From: Phallusia fumigata
Lineage: Eukaryota > Chordata > Ascidiacea > Phlebobranchia > Ascidiidae
Direction of reading: 5' to 3'
Assembly: GCA_008931825.1 (NCBI GenBank)
Contig: QXVZ01004169.1
Coordinates: forward strand, 1-28,686
DNA length: 28,686 nucleotides
Shown: one piece after another, positions 1 to 10,874 of the stretch
Layout: each line of letters begins with the position of its first letter
Numbering within the stretch: the stretch's first letter is position 1
Translations under genes and position numbers: made by a program
Notes under the pieces: model-generated
What the model was told of the DNA's origin: nothing
What the model saw: the letters and a program-made list of their open reading frames with translations, nothing else
Databases searched by the model: none

Positions 1-539
1 ACAACAGATATAGGATACAGCGAGTTTACAATGTAAACATTTGGTGACAATGGGGCGAACATGGTTTTAAGCATAAATAACACAAAGGCTTTGCAAAGTG
101 TTACACCGGATTAATCTCAACATAGCCATCTGTTGAATGTGTAAATACAGATGTTTTCCGACCTACCTGTCTGAAAATTAATATTCTATTTTTTGTCTAC
201 TGGTATGTGGACAATAAAAAACAAAAGGCTTGTTTTGCATAATTTGTTAATGCAAAAAATGAGCTTCAATTATTTAATGCAGACACAAAATAATTGTTCA
301 AAATTGTAACAAGTGCTACTGATACTGACCACAAAATCCAGCAATTTGAATAGGCTTTTAATGGCTAGATAAACCACATTGATGAGCCACTAAATGTGTA
401 ATTACAATGAATGTCACTTCCCTGGAAACAGGATTTACATTAAAATGGTTGTGCATAACTGATATTTATGCCTAAAACCTAAAATTTAAGCGGACAATTA
501 TACACTTGTCTAAACCACATGGGAAGTATTAAAAACTAC
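1..539 (-). other. TRPM intron sequence at the left edge
   Basis: This stretch lies downstream of the last visible TRPM exon on the minus strand. It begins with that exon's GT donor at 539-538. The next piece of the TRPM N-terminal homology region is not visible in any minus-strand frame, so the next exon lies outside the window. The sequence is AT-rich and I see no other gene in it. Confidence 0.6.
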
Positions 540-2758
540 CTGAGATCCGACAAGGTCCTCTCTATGGTCGACGACACCCCATGGAGCCACGCCAATACTT
601 ATTATCTTGCCACGTGATCGTGCTTTGTGTTCTTTTAGGGCATTTCCGACTATAGCACCGACACCTATGAATGCAAAGTAAAGAAAAATTGAAGTTAAAT
701 AATTACAAGAAGTTGAAGTTAAATAAAGTTGAGAACAGTTTTTAGTATAGATAGTAAAAAAGTTATCAACTTCCCCCCTCCCCCCAAAAAAGGACCTAAT
801 TTTTTATTTTCAACTAGAGTTTACACAAAAATACTGATGACTTGTTGTACCCCGATAGTAGCACCATTTAGCCTTGATAGGTACTTTAACCAAATTATCA
901 CATAATAACACTGTTACCTGTGTTTAATCCAAAAGACATAATCCAAGCACCAGTAGTTTTTGCAGCTTTCACCAGACCATTGCAAAATACTCTGCAAAGC
1001 AACAGACATTATTTCATTGTATTCCATCAAAATTATGTTATGTGTTACTCACCTATGAAGTTTGGGTTGCAACTGGAAGTTATGAGCACCCCCATGCACT
1101 GTGATAACCATTTTGGGAGGACGAAGCTTCCATTCATCCATTAAGAGCTGAAGCACCAGGTCATTGCTGGTGTCGTGGGATAGTCGAATATACTACAGAG
1201 CAACAAAAAGTAGTGTAACAATTTACCATGACACAAACTAGTTACTTTTTTTACATTTTGTTTCGATTCGATTGAAATTGAAGTCATACCCAGGTAGTGA
1301 TTTGAAAATGTAGAAAATGCTTTTAAGTGGTTTGAATTCATACCAAAACTTCACTTCTGTTCAAAGTACAAGATTGGCTTCTGTACTATTTGATGTCAGG
1401 AAACATTGCCTGGTTTGAAATGAAGCATGCTAGCAAACATTTCTGCATCAAGTTTTTCAGTTGCATAAAGAAGCATTCTCACACTATGTGTTAATTTTAC
1501 ATGTAACTAGCAAATACTTGTGTCTGTTCTAAAGTGTTTTATTCGGATTCCATAAAATGAAAGACAAAGTACTGGTTGCTGTATAAAACAAGTAGTTTCA
1601 TTTTGTTTAGTAGTACGGGCATATTTCTGGTTCTGTAGCATGACTGCATGTCCAAACTTTTGCACCCTAATAAAGTTTAAATTTTACCTTCGACTTGTCC
1701 CCTTCCCCTGTGCCTTGAAATTCAAGGGTCCCATGGGCATCGGTAGGAAACAATGAAGTGTGTTGGGTTATACTCCATCTTAAATCCTTTTCACCAGTAC
1801 CTTTCCTAAATTGAGACACAAAGTTTAAAAATCTAGTATCCAAATGCTTTGTTGTGCAAAAACATACCCCTCTTCAAGGATTGGTGTTTTAATGACAGGT
1901 TTTGGTATCTGTTGGTTTTTCTTTGCATGCTTTTGGAAATTGCCAGCAGTGGCCCCAAGTGGTAGAATTTCTTCATCTTCCACTACTCCCCGCTGGTTAA
2001 GGTAATGATGATCTGATAAAATTCTTCCACACCCACACCTAGAGTTTAAAATAATACACAACTAAGATGGCAAAACTATTATCAGTTTTATAATACATTA
2101 TAAAAACAAACCAGAGTAGTTACATTACGTCTGTTTCATGGTCTGCAACCAAAATAGACAATTTGCAAAACTTGATTCATAATTGGTCAAAAATTTGTAA
2201 AAGTATATTGTTTTTACCTGAAAGTTTAATATTTGCATAGCAATTGTTTAGAACATGAAAAGTATGCAGCAAATTTGTTGTTACCTTGACAAAACATCTG
2301 TTGCTGGAACTGCTGGAATAAACTTAAAACATTCCCTCTTGCGAAATGTCAACTCAATCCAAGATTTTTCCTGCTAAAGATAACCGTAGTGAGCAATTCA
2401 CTTTTAATAATATCCTTACTCTTTGAGGTCCCATTTGAACCAGAGTACATGCCATAATCTTTAAAACAAAGCTTTGGGAGTTTTGTCAAATGCACAAACC
2501 GTGTTTCAGCCAAAACACAGTTTATTTGTGAAGTTAATCCAGTCAGCCGGATTTTCAACATACCACAAATCGGAACATGTACAATAGGTGTTTGGCCGAA
2601 TTTGACACAAAATAAAACATGTGGCACAAGTTTTATTTACGTATTTTTTGCTGCAGTAGGAAATTAACAAAACGTTTCATTACCTCCACCTCTTCAGCCG
2701 AGCTCGTCCTGCTCGCAGCGGCCACCGCGAATCGTCGCGAATCTGTCAGTTCGATCAT
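540..2758 (-). CDS. TRPM (melastatin) family cation channel, N-terminal exons, partial
   Basis: Seven coding exons, read from high to low coordinate: 2684-2758, 2285-2370, 1868-2038, 1688-1805, 1053-1192, 918-991 and 540-664. All junctions are GT-AG and keep frame, giving about 263 residues. The start ATG at 2758 is the first ATG after an in-frame stop. Family marks seen: [12 protein letters not shown] at residues ~28-39, a CGCGRI motif, [19 protein letters not shown], then [23 protein letters not shown] and [14 protein letters not shown]. These follow the order of the TRPM N-terminal homology region, the cytosolic sensing part of a tetrameric membrane cation channel. The transmembrane part lies off the window. 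The subfamily cannot be fixed; SWIE and KREC resemble TRPM1/3/6/7. One oddity is SFG where relatives usually have TGG after TGAWI. Family assignment is firm; exon 1, which has no recognisable homology, is the least certain part. Confidence 0.88.
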
Positions 2759-4643
2759 GTCGAATATGGAGGGCTTGTCGAAACACCACCACACCAAATA
2801 CACTTTCACTCATTATTTGAAACTGTCCCTTATTTTCAGGCGCTATCGCCCTCTGTTTACGCGCAAGAATAACTGCCGTCATATGCCGGCGTAGCAACAA
2901 CAAAGTGTGTAGCTGAAATATAGGCAATCGCGTGCGCAGTTGCTTTGTTGCTAAAGAAGGTCTTCGCGTGTGAAAAAGGGCGATTAAAAACGGACCTGCT
3001 CGTGACGCCCCTCTCTCGTTTGACATGTCGTGCTGCTCTGCGCTCTGCACTGGCGGTAAAAACGATTCTCGTGCAACAGCTGCTCGTAATAAGCATCTGT
3101 GGTTTCGACTGATCGGTGAAGTTGGTAATCAACCATCGCCGAAACACTACTTTCCACTGCACACTTCGATAGATGGACGTCTATGTTCGAAACACGTTTA
3201 AGGTGTTTCCTGCTTTTCTTAGATTTAACTTAACATTTCACAACAATTCCATGTACAAAACTTGCCCCAAACTTGTTTTTACGAATTCTAAAACGATAGT
3301 ATTTGTACATGATCGGCAATCAGTTTGACTTTCAACGTCATCTATATTTATGGTCTGTTGTAGTGTTTCTCTACTTTTTCCTTATCGGCACACCTACAAA
3401 ATCACCAACCAGCTCTCATACCCCCTTCTGCAAACTCCGAAAAGTAATTATTGTTCTCATGTTCATGTAACGAACAATTTTTATTTAGATGTTATAGATG
3501 TAATATAGTATCTATGTAATTGGCCCCAATGATTTAGAAACATCGAACCGTGGTTAAAAACCCCTTGTCTACTATTTTTTAGAGAATTATTTAAATCTGC
3601 ATTTCGGTACGTTGAACTTATTCTACACGTCTGCGTATCTACAAACTCAAACAACTCTGCAAAGCAGCAGATGTGACTAATACGACGCTGTTAGACTGCA
3701 AACGCCTTGTGTTTACATGAACAACCCACCTTCATGTATGTCGACGATTTGCATATTCTAAAGCGATGACTGATGGATTAGCAATGTGCGTGTCAACAAC
3801 ATAATGCCAGGTATTAACTGGCTGTACTGTAACCAAACATTATCCTACTATCTATTTCTAGGTGTGAAGCTGTTTTACGTTACTCCTGTGTCATGAATTT
3901 GTCATTGCCAGGATTAGATCAATCTTTGATGCGGAAACACGGGAAGCTTTAAAGTACTTATATCGAGTTTATGGTAATAGGATGACGAATTTAAAAGCGG
4001 GCCATGCTCTTCCGAAGACATAAGAAGTTTAGTGTGACTGGTTATGTCGTCACGAGCTGACATATTCCGGAAACGACATGTTTGTGTTATTTTTCCGTGT
4101 AGTTTGTGTTAGTCAACTATATGACGCTTATAAAATGCGCAGTTTTGCAGCTTTCTCTAAAATTTGTGTTTGCTTACAACCCAATTTGCCACCCTGCTAA
4201 AAAAATTTGATAAACAGCCAAACACAGATAGTTTGCCAAAGTTTCATACCCCCACTGAAATCAACTGCATTTTTAGTGTATTATCCCCTGATGTATTTTC
4301 CTATTTTTGGACTTTTTATTTCTCCTTTACTAGACAAGAAGAGAGAAGTAATATTAAAGGTTTGGAACCACTGGTCTACCTAAAAACATATTGCGTACTA
4401 CACTTGTCATGTACAAATTAACTGTAAAGTGGAAACCACTGTACTAAAGTGACGATATCTCGTACACCCAATTCGTATAATCGTCCGATTTTACTGGTGC
4501 AACGCTTCCGATGTTTACACACAACCCGAATTAAATGTTTTTCCAAAAATCGCATCTGTTGCCATCTCCATAGACCACGAATAACGAATCACACCAAAAA
4601 AACAGACAACTGGCGAAGAAGAAAATATACACAAAGCGACCGG
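2759..4643. promoter_or_regulatory. TRPM upstream region and eIF3e 3' flank
   Basis: No coding exon was recognised here. The part at 2690-3110 is richer in G+C and CpG than its surroundings and abuts the TRPM start codon, which fits a promoter and 5' UTR. A short upstream ORF begins at an ATG near 2820 in another frame and stops before the first TRPM donor. The remainder is AT-rich. A motif reading ggaaccactg near 4370 resembles a hAT terminus, but no partner end or target duplication was found. Confidence 0.4.
4315..4320 (-). terminator. Possible eIF3e polyadenylation signal
   Basis: TTTATT on the plus strand is AATAAA on the coding strand, about 324 bases past the eIF3e stop. It is the first canonical hexamer I noticed downstream. 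The distance is long, and a variant signal nearer the stop could be used instead. Confidence 0.3.
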
Positions 4644-7600
4644 TTACCAGTTCTCCTTCGGTCCTCCAGCCCAATGTGGCACCTATAACAATAATTTGCA
4701 CATTAAAGTGGTGGGCCAAAACTATCTATTACAGACGGGTTTATCTAATCTTAACACCCGATGCTCCCTGAGTATGTTTTGAATAATGTGACGTCATTCA
4801 TATGAGTAACAAAAAAGCGTTTGTTTATAAAATTGAAAAATTTGCTTTGGTTTAAATTTATAACCACCCAAAAAGGTACGATCGTATCACCAGTTACAGT
4901 TTTGTTGAGCAGTGTTACATGGCGCATTAATCGCGAGCATCAAAAACGATGGTCCTCAAACTAGGATCTGTTTGGTCCTAAAAATACACCGATGAGGGTT
5001 TTGGGAATATAAACAAAATTACTTACGGCGTCAGTTCGATCTCTCTCTTTGTTCAGTCGCCTTTCGACGTTCGTGGCCAGCATCTGAGTTCGCAGAGCCA
5101 AGCTTTTAGTTTTCTCAATCACCTGCGAGTAAAAAAGATTTTTCCATCGGAAATTCTGAAAGAAACACCTTATACAAGACCGGCACTGCTATGAGATGTA
5201 ATATTGTGACACATTATTGGAACATTTTTTCTGAAAGTGCTAAATGTGTAGTCTATTGGCACAACATGTGTGTGTAGGCAGTTATTTTTACCACTGGGTG
5301 GTCTTGTCGAAGAGGAGGGAAACACCCAAACAGTTTTTGACAAATCAACCAACGTGGAACTAGCGACTGGTCAATACCGGACAACAACCATTTACCTGCT
5401 CGTATGGTGAAATCGCTTGGGTTCCCATCATCACGTGACCCATCTTCGAGTCGATCTTCGCGTCGAGTCTGGCGTTTCTGATCAAATTTACAATCCACTT
5501 TTCCGCCTCCGCCACCGTCATGTTCAGTTTGTCGGCCAACATGTCTATGCTGATGCACTAAAATGCACATAAATGTTAAAACAACGCAAGTTTACCAGTT
5601 CTAAACGAAACAAGTGCTCAAAACGAAGCATACACTTTAAAATGCTGTACAGCCGAATCCACAGACATAATTTTCTGCAAAAAAAAACACTTTGCTTCGC
5701 GTTGTCGCAATACAAAACTTCGGTAAAGTAAAGTTAACTAACATGGGGCAAATTGTTAAATGAAAAACGCAATCGTGGTATGCGATGATTTTCAGTTTTT
5801 TCTCTCACAAAAAGTTTTCATAACGTTTTGTATTTCCGTAAACTTTAACTTACCCTTTTTTTGTAAGTTTCCAACCTTGTGTTTTTAAATTAGTTTAAGT
5901 AATTACGCAATCAGAAAAAAGATTTGGAACTACGGTATTAAAGGTTTATTACAGACGCACCAGGTTCCTAAATAAGTGTAAAACTCTTAACGCACCTCCT
6001 GAAAACGCAAGAATTAGCTGACTTGCAAATTACAAATGCTGACCTGGTGAATTCGACAGAAAGTTTCGAAAATGAAAAGCCGGGCGTTTTCGATGAAGTC
6101 GTCGAGGCAAGCTACCAGGAAAAAGTCGTTTGCAAGAACTGTCGCGCACTCCCTCAGTTTCTCCTGTGCCCGGTCAAAGTCAAAGTGAATGTAAAGGCAT
6201 TCGATGAACTCGGTGATGGGGTCACGGTAAGTATACGACTCTTGTTGGATGACACGAACCAAGTCCTTCAGCACCTGTACAGCAAATTTTGGGCTTGACG
6301 AGGAGTTTGCGTAAAGCCTAGCCCACGAAAGTCAGTCCTTCTGCAATCAACCATCACTAAAATTAGGTTATTTCAGATACTCTTCAAAGAATCTAGCCCA
6401 GTCAGTCCAAAATTATTTTGTGAATCACTTTTGCCCAAGTCAGGTCAGTTTGGCAGTCGGGCTTTTAGTCGAACCCGGCTTGTGCGTGTGATTTGCCACT
6501 AAACTGTTGAGGAAAGCAAGAATTTAAAAAATACAATGGTGTTAGTGAATAGTAACAGTGTGCCTTACGGTATTGCCTGTCACTTTTTAAAACGCGGCAT
6601 CAAAACCTGCGTTTTAATTAATCCCAAGCATGCTCGACACCCTTAACAAATTGTAAGTAAGAACGAAACGTCATAAACCAAATTTTTTGGTGTTATTCAA
6701 GTGGATTAAAAGTATTTGCGTGGATCTGGCGCTGCACCATTCGTCACCAACTAAAGAAGAGGTGTGCAAACCGTGGCCAGCGGGCCAAATGCGGCCTGGG
6801 AATAGAAATTGTGCGGCTGGTGGGGAGGTTTTTTTAATTTATGATCTTAGACGGTGCGGCCAGAATCGCAACAGACAACGTTTTACTAAACGTTTTCACT
6901 CTTTGCTTCCTTTGTAAACGGAACGTTGTCAATCATTTTCAGAATAGTGTTTGATAGGTAATAGAATTAAGTACACCTGTGTTAAATAAAGGTGCAGCCC
7001 ACGGTCTGAACTGGTNCAAGTCCTTCAGCACCTGTACAGCAAATTTTAGGCTTGACGGGGTTTGCATAAAGTCTAACTGGCCTGACTTCGTAGACAGTGT
7101 TTTACAAAATATCTTTCACGCCTATTTCAGACACTCTTCAAAGAAGCTAGCCCAGTCAGTCCAAAATTATTTTGTGAATCACTTTTACCTCTTAAGGAAA
7201 GCAAGAATTTAAAAATACAATGGTGTTAGAGAATAGTAACAATGCGCCTTATTGTATTGCTTGTCACTTATTAAAACGCGGCACAAAAACCTGCGTTTTA
7301 ATTAATCCCAAGCATACTCGACACCCTTAACAAATTGTAAGTAAGAGCGAAAGGTTTAAACCAAAGTTCTTGAAGTTAGTCAAGTGGATTAAAAGTATTT
7401 GCGTGGATCTGGCGCTGCACCATTCGTCACCAACTGAAGAAGAGGTGAGCAAACCGTGGACCGCGGGCCAAATGCAGTCTGGGAATAGAAATTGTGCGGG
7501 TCCTGGGGAGGTAGGGATTTTTCTAATTTATGATCTTAGACGGTGCCCCCAGAATCGCAACAGACAACGTTTTACTAAACTTTTTCACTCTTTGCTTCCT

Positions 7601-10600
7601 TTGTAGACGGTTGTCAATCATTTTCAGAATAGTGTTTGATAGGTAATAAAATTTAGTACACCTGTGTTAAAAAAAGGTGCAGCCCACGGTCTGAACTGGT
7701 TCATTATATTCGACCCTCTAGTAATAAACTTTGCACATCCCTGAACGAAAAGGCGATTGAAAAGGCAAAACTTACCAACCACAATGCACAAAACTTGTGA
7801 TGAAAACATGATTTTAAATCATGAAGAACAAAGGTGTTTTTCAAACTGACCTGCCGTCTTCTTTTGTTGGTTATAACTGCTGTGGTCAGGTACCGAAGCA
7901 CCCACGGACACATGGTTTGGATGGCGTTCAGGTAAGGGGGCTGGTATAAAAACAAATCTATGATCTCATCTCTTCCTTTGGCGTGATTGAAGAAAACAAA
8001 CAGTGACCAGTGAATAAGCCAAGTCCTCTGCTGGAGGAGCTAGAATAAAAAGATATTTCATGAACAATAAATTGCAGATATATATTGTAGCTACCAGTGG
8101 TGTTTAAAAATTTGTTACCTATGAAAGCGTCATGTTTACCAAACATGCAATGGGCATGTAAACAGATGACACTGTAACCAAATTACATATCATGTAATTG
8201 TATAAATTTACTAGCAACTTTTTTTAGAGACATATTAAAACACAAACAAACTGGGTATTGTTATGTGACTGACAAAAACCCTAAATGCAGAAAAAACACA
8301 ACAAAACGCAAGTCCATGATAGCTGCTATACAAAGAAACTGCTTTTTACTTAAAATAACATTTAATATTCCCACAAATGACACATAAAGTTTAACAAAAT
8401 ATGCATTACAGCATTAAAGCTCGCTTTGTACATTGTGATGTTAAGCGGTGGCCTATAATCCTGTGGTACACTTATCTGACATATCATCAGATAATGACAG
8501 CATTACTTTTTTTCATATTTGGCCGCATAAAAATGAACAACAATGGTGTGTGGTGGTTTGGAAACAAAAGACTCCCTATGCCCCTATGCTGAAAATGGAC
8601 AGCTTTGCCACAGCAAAGCAACATACATCATAATTTTATTTTCAAACAGTAAGTTGTTTTCCAAAATAACAGTGACATCACAAAAGTCTGTGACTGATAC
8701 AGGATTCATGCCCGCTACAATTACCTGCAGTTGACTTGCACTAAGATTTGAGTCGATGTTTTCTCTTAAGCGATGCAGATCTTCCCAGGCGGTGTCCCAA
8801 TCTTGCATTAGAATTTCACTGGCCAGTTTTCCCCATAGCGAGTCCAAAGCTCGTTTGTCATCAGGTTGCACCAAAACTCGGTGGAAGTAGAGATACTCTG
8901 CAGCACCTGTAAAATAAATATTACTGTGTTTACATACGTTTTTGACCTAAAAAAATAAAAGCATGTCATAGAAAAATTTTAAGTTTAATTTTTTGCAATA
9001 GTGAAACAAGTACTGATGCATGCAGATCTTTTTATAGTGTAATTTGGTTCATAAAATGTGCAAGTTGGTTTAACTTGTATCAGTCTGACCTATTGTATGT
9101 TGCAATGTGTACAAATGTTACCTGAATAATTTCCGCATTCGTATTGAAACTTTGCATAGTTATACAAAGTATCTAAATCCTCCAGTTTAAAATTATGATT
9201 CTTCTCAAGGTATTCAAACAGTTGTTTTCCGTCTCTAGTAGTTTCAATCTGCAAAACATAAGAAGCTTTGAGAATAAATAAAGACCAACCCAACATATTT
9301 ATGGTAAGAAGTGTGTACATAACTTCACTGCCGCCCACTTACGTGGAGGTGTTAAGGCACAAGACAACAGGCATTTATTTTTCAAGCCTTTACATCAGAA
9401 TTTTCTGAAACAAATAAGGAGAATGACTTAATAGATGGGTTCTTCAGTATCTCAAAGGAAATGATGCACATTGGGCTAAGAACTGTGACAGATCACACTA
9501 TGTTTTTTCTACTGTATAACTTCTGTCTGTCCGCCAATTTTTGCAAGTGGGCGCCTATGCATAACTTGTATGATATTATAATAAAAACTGAATGTGACTA
9601 TGAACATTTCATTTGGTGTGCATCACTGTTAAATGATAAGTTTACCTGCTTTCTGACTTCTTCTTGTTCAAAAATGTGCACAATCGGTTCAGTTTTGACT
9701 GTGTGCGATTTTAGCAAACTGACAACTTCATTTCTCTTTTCCCTCAAGTGAGTGGGGATTTCCTGCAAGAAGCACAAACATTTTCTCAGGTCCAAACAGG
9801 AATTAGAGAGTAAATAATAAACACACACACTTTTTAATGTAAAATAGTAATTTCGATTTGTACTGAACTGTATTAAATTGTTCTTGTAAGCCAATTAGGA
9901 GAAAATAAGGACAACCAGCATACTGCACCTTAATTAAAAAATACTCAGCGCAAAATAGAAGCAGGTTAAAACTGCAAGTGTTCTCTATTTGATTGAGCAC
10001 CTAACATTAAAAAAGGGACGCTTGGTACCAAGTTTTTGGGTACAAATCAGGCTATGGCTAATTTCTAGCCTTTAACATTTATTGTCTTCTTTATTGTTAA
10101 GATCAGGGATTTGCAACCCCGGCCCGCAGGCCAAATGCGGCCCGTGAATAGAGGCTAGAGTTCAATTATTTTCTGTGATGCAACAATTCCGGTAGGACAG
10201 TAAACCGAACAACGGAAACGGAATTCATTTGTAAACAGAATGTTCTTCTTTGATGTGAAAGAGGACAAATTTATGTTAAACAAAGGTGCAGCCCATGGTC
10301 TAATGATTGTAATTAGCCCTCCAGTAAAAACGGCTGCATACCTCTGGTTTAGATAACACATACCATTTCACACAACTTCACCTTCCTGAAGCCTTATGGC
10401 TAGAACCACAGCCAACCAAAGCAACAACACCCAACATACCTCCCCAGGATAAAGGGTTTTGTGAACATCCATTGCAAAATCCACCATGTTGGTGTTGCTC
10501 AGGAGTTCCAGTTTTCCTTGATGAAGATCACGCTCATTGTAAATCTCTCTTTCTGACAGAAACTCAAGCAGTGGAAAGACTAGATGCCGATCAAGGTACT

Positions 10601-10634
10601 TGCCAACATTTGTGGTTAAATCATATTCAGCCAT
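4644..10634 (-). CDS. EIF3E: Eukaryotic translation initiation factor 3 subunit E (eIF3e/INT6), complete
   Basis: Nine coding exons: 10440-10634, 9646-9762, 9122-9248, 8725-8906, 7851-8039, 6044-6274, 5396-5557, 5027-5122 and 4644-4682. All introns are GT-AG and in phase, giving 1338 bases and 445 residues, the usual length for animal eIF3e. The start reads [20 protein letters not shown]. Further marks are [61 protein letters not shown] and [20 protein letters not shown]. The PCI/winged-helix part in exons 6-8 contains MLADKLNM and [14 protein letters not shown]. The protein is a core subunit of cytosolic eIF3, which loads mRNA on the 40S ribosome. The 13-codon last exon was placed by resemblance of PHWA to the conserved PNWA near the family's C-terminus. 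The sequence TTGTAG lies just before AAAATG and could be a splice acceptor for a 5' leader. The identification is essentially certain; the last exon somewhat less so. Confidence 0.96.
6260..7015. repeat. Tandem duplication in eIF3e intron 5, copy 1 (carries true exon 6 start)
   Basis: This 756-base unit begins inside exon 6, covering its first 15 coding bases and true acceptor, and runs into a MITE that stops at 7015. It aligns almost end to end with 7017-7700. Shared blocks include the acceptor region, a long AT-rich stretch around 6390-6430 and the MITE. Copies look roughly 90% identical by eye, and copy 1 holds an extra block of several tens of bases near 6430-6510. Confidence 0.85.
6757..7015. 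mobile_element. hAT-like MITE, right end cut off by the duplication
   Basis: The left terminus AAGAGGTGTGCAAACC resembles the CAGGGATTTGCAACCC terminus of the element at 10104. It is followed by the shared GCGGGCCAAATGCGGCC block. The element stops at the duplication junction, before its right inverted repeat. The eight bases before it, aactaaag, match six of eight bases after the right end of the complete copy, aacgaaaa. Confidence 0.6.
7017..7700. repeat. Tandem duplication in eIF3e intron 5, copy 2 (decoy acceptor)
   Basis: This is the second copy of the 6260-7015 unit. On the minus strand it repeats the acceptor CTGTACAG at 7032 and the first 15 bases of exon 6 (7017-7031, encoding VLKDL), then breaks at the ambiguous base 7016. 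If the acceptor were used, the transcript would run into MITE sequence. The true exon 6 acceptor lies about 760 bases further along the transcript. Confidence 0.85.
7440..7743. mobile_element. hAT-like MITE in eIF3e intron 5
   Basis: The left terminus AAGAGGTGAGCAAACC and right terminus TGCACATCCCTG are imperfect inverted repeats related to those of the 10104-10346 element. Internal blocks shared with that element include GGGCCAAATGC and GGTGCAGCCCACGGTCT. The flanking octamers aactgaag and aacgaaaa match at five of eight positions, consistent with an old hAT target duplication. It has no coding capacity. Confidence 0.65.
10104..10346. mobile_element. hAT-like MITE in eIF3e intron 1, 243 bp
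   Basis: The element starts CAGGGATTTGCA and ends TGCATACCTCTG, an imperfect inverted terminal pair. It is flanked by gttaagat (10096-10103) and gtttagat (10347-10354), an 8-bp target duplication with one mismatch, as expected for hAT transposition. The CCCGCAGGCCAAATGCGGCCCG block behind the left end resembles termini of many animal hAT elements. It is too short to encode a transposase and therefore non-autonomous. Confidence 0.82.
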
Positions 10635-10838
10635 TTTCTACAAGTTTGATTCTATGCAATTTATAGGTACAGAACAGTTTTACAAATTTAGGTGCTTTGT
10701 TATTGACCAACAATTGTTGAAACTAACAAAATTCATTTGTCTGCTACGCAACTTACTTTTCACTTTTTAGGTCTGCACTGGTTGATCATTCAATTAGGAT
10801 AACTCAATGTTCGACTAACAATTTTAAGTTTATCTGCC

Positions 10839-10849
10839 CGCCAATGGCG
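10839..10849. promoter_or_regulatory. Palindromic CCAAT element upstream of eIF3e
   Basis: The sequence CGCCAATGGCG is a perfect palindrome around its central base and holds a CCAAT/ATTGG core. It lies about 205 bases upstream of the eIF3e start codon. A role as an NF-Y-type site is inferred from the motif and its position. Confidence 0.35.
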
Positions 10850-10857
10850 TTTAGCTT

Positions 10858-10874
10858 ACTGACTTGAAGTCAGT
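10858..10874. promoter_or_regulatory. 17-base perfect palindrome upstream of eIF3e
   Basis: The sequence ACTGACTTGAAGTCAGT has perfect 8-base arms around a central G. It begins eight bases past the palindromic CCAAT element. It could be a dimeric transcription-factor site. I do not recognise the factor. Confidence 0.3.

Noticed and set aside
2694..3162. Overlapping minus-strand ORFs upstream of TRPM
   Set aside because: They stop before or are out of frame at the first TRPM donor. They fit the CpG-rich 5' region being open by composition.
4164..4421. Plus-strand ORF of 85 codons
   Set aside because: It has no convincing ATG context, no domain and an AT-rich composition, and it lies in intergenic sequence near a hAT-like terminus.
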